10,142 bases of DNA from a bacterium (GTDB lineage Bacteria; Armatimonadota; Chthonomonadetes; Chthonomonadales; Chthonomonadaceae), in contig JAJZFK010000542.1 of assembly GCA_021805405.1 (NCBI GenBank), positions 1-10,142 on the forward strand, given 5' to 3'. Shown piece after piece: positions 6,357 to 10,142 of this stretch. Position numbers and translations under genes: made by a program. The notes beneath the pieces are model-generated. The model did no database searches. It was not told where the DNA came from and was given only the letters and a program-made list of their open reading frames with translations. The stretch's first letter is position 1, and every line of letters starts with the position of its first letter.

Positions 6357-7283
6357 TCAGTGAAGATGCGTTAATGTGCTTGTTACGAGCTTTTTGGCTA
6401 CTACTACATTAGCAGCCTTGAACATTCCGACTACGTATTTGCCCTTAAGTGCTGAGATTACTGAACCTGTAAATCGGGTTTTTACCATAAAAGCAGAGGA
6501 GCCAAGACCGCGAAGTATGACAGGATGTGCTCCTGGTGCCAGCGAAAATGGCTTGCTGCTTGATGAAAGATAATTATGGTATGCGGATGATGCCGCCGAT
6601 GGTGAGCGGTATTCACAGACAAACAGAGTAGCTTGCTCACCAGCCGCGGAATACCTTGCAGAAACTCCGTTAGTAAGGAACCGCTCGCCTCCTACATCCC
6701 GGCGCTGAAACATTTCGGAGTAGGGCACCTTACCCGGAGGCAGCAGGTGGAGGCTGGCCGGTTCCGCTGTGGGACCAGAGAGTTTATTGTTGATTGCGCG
6801 CGCGAGAGAAAGCATAGCATTATGAAAGTTGGCAGTTGGCTGGCTGGCTGCGATCGTGATGCTCACAACGTAGGGCCCGTGCCAGTAGGTTAGGTTGGTA
6901 TTCATAAGGAAACCGCCTGCCCCAATTGCAACGTGCTTGTAATACGAGGCACCAGGGCTAAGCTGCGCGGAGAAATATCCAAACGAGTCGAGCGGATCGG
7001 CCATCGTGTAGACATCGGCAGTGATAACCTGGTTGCCCTTGCCACCAGGCGCATAAATGCCGTACAGACAGCTCCTGAACTGATATCGCATCACGGCCTG
7101 CGCGCCACCATCAATGTGATCTGCAAGAGTTGAGGGGCCGTATGTTTTTGCCGCAGTGGTAAGCCGAAAGCCTGCGACGGACGGTGGCAATACCACCGCA
7201 CGCGCGGCCGTGCTCGAAGCGAGAAAGCATACTGTAGCAGCCGCGGTGATAATAGGGGCGGCCTTTCCCCAAAACTTCAACAT
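6357..7283 (-). CDS. Secreted DUF6599-like protein
   Basis: A 308-residue protein that starts with a Sec-type signal peptide: MLKFWGK, a hydrophobic core to about residue 23, and a probable cleavage after ARA (27-29). The mature part has DHIDGGAQAVMRYQF (55-69) followed by ADVYTMADPLDSFGYFS (89-105). This resembles the 'IdGgAe.Y..y.f...DvY.m.....AFG.fS' pattern I associate with DUF6599 proteins, which often lie beside DUF362 and polyferredoxin genes. That family name is from memory and has moderate weight. A second half (about 190-308) looks like a repeat of a similar alpha/beta unit. The reading frame extends 66 codons further upstream, but those codons cross the promoter and look non-coding; the ATG at 7283 has GGAGG ten bases upstream. 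First gene of the cluster, driven by a promoter with a perfect TATAAT. Role unknown; probably a periplasmic or lipid-free secreted partner of the DUF362 protein. Confidence 0.82.
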   Translation of the reverse strand: MLKFWGKAAPIITAAATVCFLASSTAARAVVLPPSVAGFRLTTAAKTYGPSTLADHIDGGAQAVMRYQFRSCLYGIYAPGGKGNQVITADVYTMADPLDSFGYFSAQLSPGASYYKHVAIGAGGFLMNTNLTYWHGPYVVSITIAASQPTANFHNAMLSLARAINNKLSGPTAEPASLHLLPPGKVPYSEMFQRRDVGGERFLTNGVSARYSAAGEQATLFVCEYRSPSAASSAYHNYLSSSSKPFSLAPGAHPVILRGLGSSAFMVKTRFTGSVISALKGKYVVGMFKAANVVVAKKLVTSTLTHLH

Positions 7284-7335
7284 GCGAAAATACCCTCCGG
7301 TACAAAATAGATGGCAATTATGCCCTGTTTCAATT

Positions 7336-7366
7336 ATTATACAGTGTCGTGCTAGCCTTTTGTCAC
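7336..7366 (-). promoter_or_regulatory. Promoter of the DUF6599-DUF362-ParB-polyferredoxin cluster
   Basis: On the minus strand a perfect -10 TATAAT (7336-7341) is preceded by GTGACA (7361-7366, five of six matches to TTGACA) with a 19-base spacer, slightly long for sigma-70. Transcription would begin near 7329, giving a leader of about 45 bases before the DUF6599 ATG. Confidence 0.6.
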
Positions 7367-7504
7367 ACATTTGCCCTCGCATACTGAACAAATGCGTACA
7401 CGTAACCCGTAACTTAGACTGATAAACCACAGCGATGTTGCTAATATTTCGTTTCCATCGGATACACCGCGCACTGATCACCAGGGGAAACCGGAAGGTT
7501 AGGC

Positions 7505-7534
7505 TTCACCGCCCGTCGGTCCTTAGGGTATAAT
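7505..7534 (+). promoter_or_regulatory. Promoter of the small-protein gene pair
   Basis: A perfect -10 TATAAT (7529-7534) is preceded by TTCACC (7505-7510, four of six matches) at an 18-base spacer. A start near 7541 gives a leader of about 47 bases before the ATG at 7588. Confidence 0.6.
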
Positions 7535-7587
7535 TCAGATTAGCGAACAAATTTGAACTGTGCGTAAACTTGCGCTACGGAGAAAAC

Positions 7588-7827
7588 ATGCAGCGATTTC
7601 TCAATATGTTTAACGTAATAGGAGCGCTTCTGCTTGTTATAGGTCTTCTTGGTTTCGCTTCCGGTGGTCGATGGGTTGCCGAAACGGGCACTCATGCTAC
7701 CAGCGAGACTGGATGGATCTATTTTGGAGCAGGCTTGTTAATGCTTGTTAACGGTTTAATGTCGCATCTCATGGGCCAACAGGCCGATGTTAACCAAAAG
7801 TCGACAACTGATGAAAAGGCCAAGTAG
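7588..7827 (+). CDS. Small two-helix membrane protein, unknown function
   Basis: A 79-residue protein with two predicted membrane helices, about 8-26 (FNVIGALLLVIGLLGFASG) and 43-62 (WIYFGAGLLMLVNGLM), joined by a polar loop of about 15 residues containing RWVAETGTHATSETG, and a polar Lys-rich tail. I do not recognise the family. The ATG at 7588 is chosen because GGAG lies five bases upstream; an in-frame TTG at 7570 would add six residues that span this site. It is led by its own promoter and followed closely by the acidic-tailed gene, so the two are likely one transcript ending at the terminator at 8156-8193. Both termini probably lie on the same side of the membrane. Confidence 0.75.
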   Translation: MQRFLNMFNVIGALLLVIGLLGFASGGRWVAETGTHATSETGWIYFGAGLLMLVNGLMSHLMGQQADVNQKSTTDEKAK

Positions 7828-7838
7828 TATTCCGTCCT

Positions 7839-8138
7839 GTGTTTATGGACGAAGGGAGACCGCACACATTGCGCAAAGATGACATTGAGGTTCGAGAGGT
7901 ACTCTGCTCGGAAACCGGTAAACCGATGCCTAAAATTCCCCTGTGGATGGCAGATATTAAGGTGAGGTTTATTAGCGATGAGGCCCGAAAGCAGGGCGGT
8001 ACTATTTCGTTCGAGGACCGCGTGGTACTTGAGCGCGAAGAAGAAGATAATACATATCGGGATGCGGATACCTATGAAATCCCGGCGGATGATGACGAAA
8101 CTGATGATGATGATGAGGCGGAAGACGACGACCTGTAA
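7839..8138 (+). CDS. Small hypothetical protein with strongly acidic C-terminal tail
   Basis: A protein of up to 99 residues. A compact N-terminal part (DDIEVREVLCSETGKPMPKIPLWMADIKVRF) is followed by a tail in which nearly all of the last 16 residues are Asp or Glu, encoded by GAT/GAC runs at about 8089-8136. I do not recognise the family; the KPMPKIPLWMAD segment and single Cys look like conserved structural residues, but I cannot test that. The start is uncertain. GTG 7839 and ATG 7845 have no visible Shine-Dalgarno, whereas TTG 7869 has AAGGGAG ten bases upstream and would give 89 residues. It lies 11-41 bases after the membrane-protein gene depending on start, and is ended by a strong terminator. 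Such acidic tails occur in proteins that contact basic partners or divalent metals; the role here is unknown. Confidence 0.72.
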   Translation: MFMDEGRPHTLRKDDIEVREVLCSETGKPMPKIPLWMADIKVRFISDEARKQGGTISFEDRVVLEREEEDNTYRDADTYEIPADDDETDDDDEAEDDDL

Positions 8139-8155
8139 ATAGCTCCGTAGTTTGT

Positions 8156-8193
8156 AAGCCGACGGCCTGTATATCTGCAGGCGTCGGCTTTTT
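8156..8193 (+). terminator. Strong intrinsic terminator
   Basis: AAGCCGACG (8156-8164) pairs with CGTCGGCTT (8182-8190), extended by CCTG/CAGG (8166-8169 and 8178-8181) after a one-base bulge, with an 8-base loop. TTTTT follows (8189-8193, then AATTTTA). It ends the transcript of the two small genes. On the minus strand the stem could also slow transcription leaving the histidine kinase gene, but no T-run follows it in that direction. Confidence 0.92.
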
Positions 8194-8257
8194 AATTTTA
8201 TATCACGTTTTGTGACCTCATCCTTACCGGCATCTGTAATAACACACCGTTTGTTGG

Positions 8258-9283
8258 TTAATACGGAATGAAAAAGCTGAACTTACTTCCCACTCCGTAT
8301 TCACTCGCAACCGCAACAGATCCACCATGGTTTTCAACAATATGTTTCACGATGGCGAGACCAAGACCGGTTCCTCCAGATTGCCGCGATCTCGCGCGAT
8401 CGGTGCGATAGAATCTCTCCCAAAGTCGTGGTAGGTCCTGGCTCAAAATACCCATTCCAGTATCCTCAACCTCCACAGTGACCCCAACACGGGTGGTCCG
8501 GGTTGAGACCTTCACTTGCCCACCATTTGGTGTGTATTTGATACCATTATCGACGAGATTGACTACCACCTGCTCCATCTGATCCCTATTAGCCGATACG
8601 ACCAGGTCTCGTGCAATGTTGGTCACTAGCGACACGCCGGACTTCTCTGCGCGGGCTTGAAAACGCTCGACTACCTCGGAAATCAGTCCATCAAGCGCAA
8701 AGGGTGCTCGCTCTGGCATTTGCGATTCCGAGCGAGATAGAATTAAGAGGTCCTCCAACAACCGTGTGAGCCGCTCTACCTCACCGATAACGATCTCAAG
8801 GAACCGCAATGACACCGCATGATCGTGTACGGCACCATCCTGCAGTGTCTCCGCCATTGCGCGGATGGAGGCTAGTGGACTGCGTAGCTCATGGGAGACG
8901 TTGGCTACAAAGTCGCGCCGAACAGTTTCAAGGTACCGTAATTCAGTTACGTCATCCAACAAAATGAGGTAACTCTCCTCAATTCCATCCTCGCTTTTAG
9001 GCACATAGCACACGCGAGCGTTAAGAGTTCTGCCGGTAGCCTCACTTCTGCGAAGTTCACGTTCTACGGTCTTGCCGGACTGTTCTGCTTCCACAAGCAA
9101 GTTGAGCAATTCGTACGAAAGCGTTGCTTCCACCAGGGAGCGCCCCGCAAGATTCATCTGCCGTGCGCCAAGCAGCAGACACGCTGCAGAATTCGCCGAC
9201 TGAATTCTGCGAGCGCTATCTACGCCGATGACACCGGTATGAACTTCATCGAGCAGTTTTGCAGTTAGTAGCCGATTTAGCAC
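8258..9283 (-). CDS. PhoR-like sensor histidine kinase without membrane segment
   Basis: A 341-residue two-component sensor kinase. A PAS domain spans about 8-115. HisKA has the H-box FVANVSHELRSPL (125-137) with phospho-acceptor His131. HATPase_c has the N-box NLVDNGIKYT (242-251), G1 DTGMGI (274-279), the F-box LWERFYR (287-293) and G2 GGTGLGLAI (303-311). The order matches PhoR/WalK-class kinases. No membrane helix or extracellular sensor is present, so a cytoplasmic signal sensed through the PAS domain is expected. The start is GTG at 9283, with GGAG five bases upstream inside the 12-base gap after the regulator's stop, so the two genes form one operon. With no pst/phoU genes in view, phosphate sensing cannot be claimed and no symbol is given. 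No terminator with a T-run follows the stop; the convergent hairpin at 8156-8193 may serve. Confidence 0.94.
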   Translation of the reverse strand: MLNRLLTAKLLDEVHTGVIGVDSARRIQSANSAACLLLGARQMNLAGRSLVEATLSYELLNLLVEAEQSGKTVERELRRSEATGRTLNARVCYVPKSEDGIEESYLILLDDVTELRYLETVRRDFVANVSHELRSPLASIRAMAETLQDGAVHDHAVSLRFLEIVIGEVERLTRLLEDLLILSRSESQMPERAPFALDGLISEVVERFQARAEKSGVSLVTNIARDLVVSANRDQMEQVVVNLVDNGIKYTPNGGQVKVSTRTTRVGVTVEVEDTGMGILSQDLPRLWERFYRTDRARSRQSGGTGLGLAIVKHIVENHGGSVAVASEYGVGSKFSFFIPY

Positions 9284-9295
9284 GAGCTCTCCAGC

Positions 9296-9976
9296 TTAGT
9301 CGCGATTTACAAATTTGTACCCAACGCCGCGCACGGTAACTATGTGCTCCGGTTGAGATGGGGTGACCTCAATTTTCTCGCGAAGCCACCGCATATGCAC
9401 ATCTACCGTTCGTTCTTCTACAAACGCTTCGGTGCCCCATACTCGATCGAGTAACACCTGGCGTGAAAACACCTGCCCAGGATGCGATGCCAGGAAACGT
9501 AACAGTTCAAACTCCCGCGGAGAAACGGCAAGCACTTCACCATCCATTGCGACTTCGTGCCGTGTTGAGTCAATTTTCAATTTACCGATCACCAGTATTT
9601 CGGAATCCAGTTCGCCCTGTGCCGATCTGCGAAGTACGCTTTTAATTCTGGCTACGAGCTCGCGCATATTAAACGGCTTTGTTACATAGTCGTCGGCACC
9701 AAGTTCCAGCCCAACAACTCTGTCTGTCTCATCTGCTCGGGCGGTAAGCATGATTATAGGGACGTCACTCTGTTTACGCAGTGTCTTGCAGATATCGAAA
9801 CCGCTCATAGAAGGGAGCATAACATCAAGCACAATAAGATCCGGCTTTTCTCGCCGCATTTCGTCTATGCATTGGGCTGCATCAGTTGCTGTGACCACTG
9901 TGTAGCCCTCCTTTTTCAGGTTGTAGGCTATCGCTTCCAGAATCGGCAGCTCATCGTCTACCAGAAGAATCTTCAT
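9296..9976 (-). CDS. OmpR/PhoB-family response regulator
   Basis: A 226-residue DNA-binding response regulator, partner of the adjacent kinase. The receiver domain (1-116) has the acidic pair D7-D8, the phospho-acceptor D51 in VLDVMLP, T78 in MLTAR, and K100 in VTKPF. The winged helix (about 130-224) has the typical SPREFELLRFLASHPGQVFSR, VDVHMRWLREKI and VRGVGYKF segments. I chose the ATG at 9976 because the protein then starts MKILLVDDE as relatives do; 17 upstream codons from a TTG at 10027 are open but look like leader sequence. The Shine-Dalgarno is odd: a purine run, AAGGGGGG, ends 13 bases before this ATG, farther than usual. The promoter upstream is an extended -10 type. Target genes are not evident. 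Confidence 0.95.
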   Translation of the reverse strand: MKILLVDDELPILEAIAYNLKKEGYTVVTATDAAQCIDEMRREKPDLIVLDVMLPSMSGFDICKTLRKQSDVPIIMLTARADETDRVVGLELGADDYVTKPFNMRELVARIKSVLRRSAQGELDSEILVIGKLKIDSTRHEVAMDGEVLAVSPREFELLRFLASHPGQVFSRQVLLDRVWGTEAFVEERTVDVHMRWLREKIEVTPSQPEHIVTVRGVGYKFVNRD

Positions 9977-10035
9977 ACTGAACTTAGAGCCCCCCTTAGT
10001 TGGTGGGTTATGAGTGTAGCATTGCAAAACATAAT

Positions 10036-10044
10036 ATTATAGCA
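10036..10044 (-). promoter_or_regulatory. Extended -10 promoter of the two-component operon
   Basis: On the minus strand TGC-TATAAT (10036-10044) is a perfect extended -10 element. No good -35 stands at 16-18 bases; the nearest TTGGCA is 22 bases upstream. Transcription would start near 10029, giving a leader of about 50 bases to the ATG at 9976. Confidence 0.6.
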
Positions 10045-10062
10045 CGTGAGGAGCTTTACTCC

Positions 10063-10101
10063 ATGCCAAAAAAACAGGATACAGACGTATACTTAAATTA
10101 G
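10063..10101 (+). CDS. Possible 12-codon leader ORF, divergent from the response regulator
   Basis: ATG at 10063 follows GAGGAG with a 9-base spacing and reads MPKKQDTDVYLN before TAG. The Shine-Dalgarno fits well, but the peptide is tiny and may be chance. It could be a leader peptide, or the start of a gene broken or recoded at the TAG: the frame stays open after it (LPELTCGAEPAAT) to the window's right edge. Nothing further can be said from this end. Confidence 0.25.
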   Translation: MPKKQDTDVYLN

Positions 10102-10142
10102 CTGCCCGAACTTACTTGCGGTGCCGAACCGGCAGCAACACC

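Larger units (their letters stand above)
7284..7587. other. Divergent intergenic promoter region
   Basis: These 304 bases separate the minus-strand redox cluster from the plus-strand pair of small genes and hold one promoter for each direction (listed separately). Between the two promoters, roughly 7370-7500, I see no gene, no RNA gene and no strong dyad; only GAAG-GTTAGG-CTTC near 7495-7508 forms a 4-bp stem. Regulator sites for either transcript could lie here but none stands out. Confidence 0.6.

Noticed and set aside
7284..7481. 66-codon N-terminal extension of the DUF6599-like protein
   Set aside because: It crosses the TATAAT promoter and precedes a textbook signal peptide whose ATG at 7283 has a GGAGG site.
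8089..8136. GAT/GAC run as a microsatellite
   Set aside because: The run is impure and is explained by the Asp/Glu tail of the protein it encodes.
8203..8215. TCAC-N5-GTGA as a CRP/FNR-type operator
   Set aside because: The half-sites are in the wrong orientation for TGTGA-N6-TCACA and lie downstream of both flanking genes, so a regulatory role is not supported.
9977..10027. Upstream TTG start for the response regulator
   Set aside because: Receiver domains begin MKILLVDDE-like, and the extra 17 codons look like 5' leader with the purine-rich ribosome site within them.
10043..10048. CACGTG as a possible parS site for the ParB-like protein
   Set aside because: Only the central six bases match; the flanks (TATAG and AGGAG) do not fit the parS consensus TGTTTCACGTGAAACA.

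Overview
The window is ordinary bacterial chromosome at medium GC, with no phage, IS, CRISPR or RNA genes visible. The organism cannot be named with confidence. The small UvrA paralogue, the polyferredoxin/DUF362/DUF6599 cluster, the PhoB/PhoR-like pair and the Shine-Dalgarno-led genes with TATAAT-type promoters would suit a Terrabacteria- or Armatimonadota-like lineage. That placement is inference from gene content, not a database result.

Layout. (1) Bases 2-1822 (+) hold the 3' part of a UvrA-like ABC ATPase gene, cut by the left edge. (2) Bases 1823-2278 are non-coding between convergent genes and end in a hairpin terminator serving the minus-strand operon. (3) Bases 2279-7283 (-) hold a four-gene cluster transcribed right to left: a secreted DUF6599-like protein, a Tat-exported DUF362 protein, a ParB-like DNA-binding protein, and a large NapH-NapG/MauM-type fusion polyferredoxin with six 4Fe-4S motifs. 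(4) Bases 7284-7587 form a divergent promoter region with a perfect TATAAT on each strand. (5) Bases 7588-8138 (+) hold two small unknown genes, a two-helix membrane protein and an acidic-tailed protein, closed by a strong intrinsic terminator. (6) Bases 8258-9976 (-) hold an OmpR/PhoB-type response regulator followed by a PhoR-like histidine kinase with no membrane segment. (7) Bases 9977-10142 hold the regulator's extended -10 promoter and the start of the next, unresolved region.

The most interesting part is the four-gene redox cluster. Three products are predicted to be envelope or membrane proteins: a secreted DUF6599, a Tat-exported DUF362 and a membrane polyferredoxin. A ParB-like protein with a Cys-rich tail sits between them, which is not a partition context. 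The junction between the ParB-like gene and the polyferredoxin gene carries a perfect 10-bp inverted repeat. In the mRNA it would bury the polyferredoxin Shine-Dalgarno, pairing it with the last codons and stop of the ParB-like gene, which is the arrangement expected for translational coupling. A 13-bp palindrome lies just upstream of the ParB-like gene and is a candidate operator. The biochemical role of the cluster is unknown.
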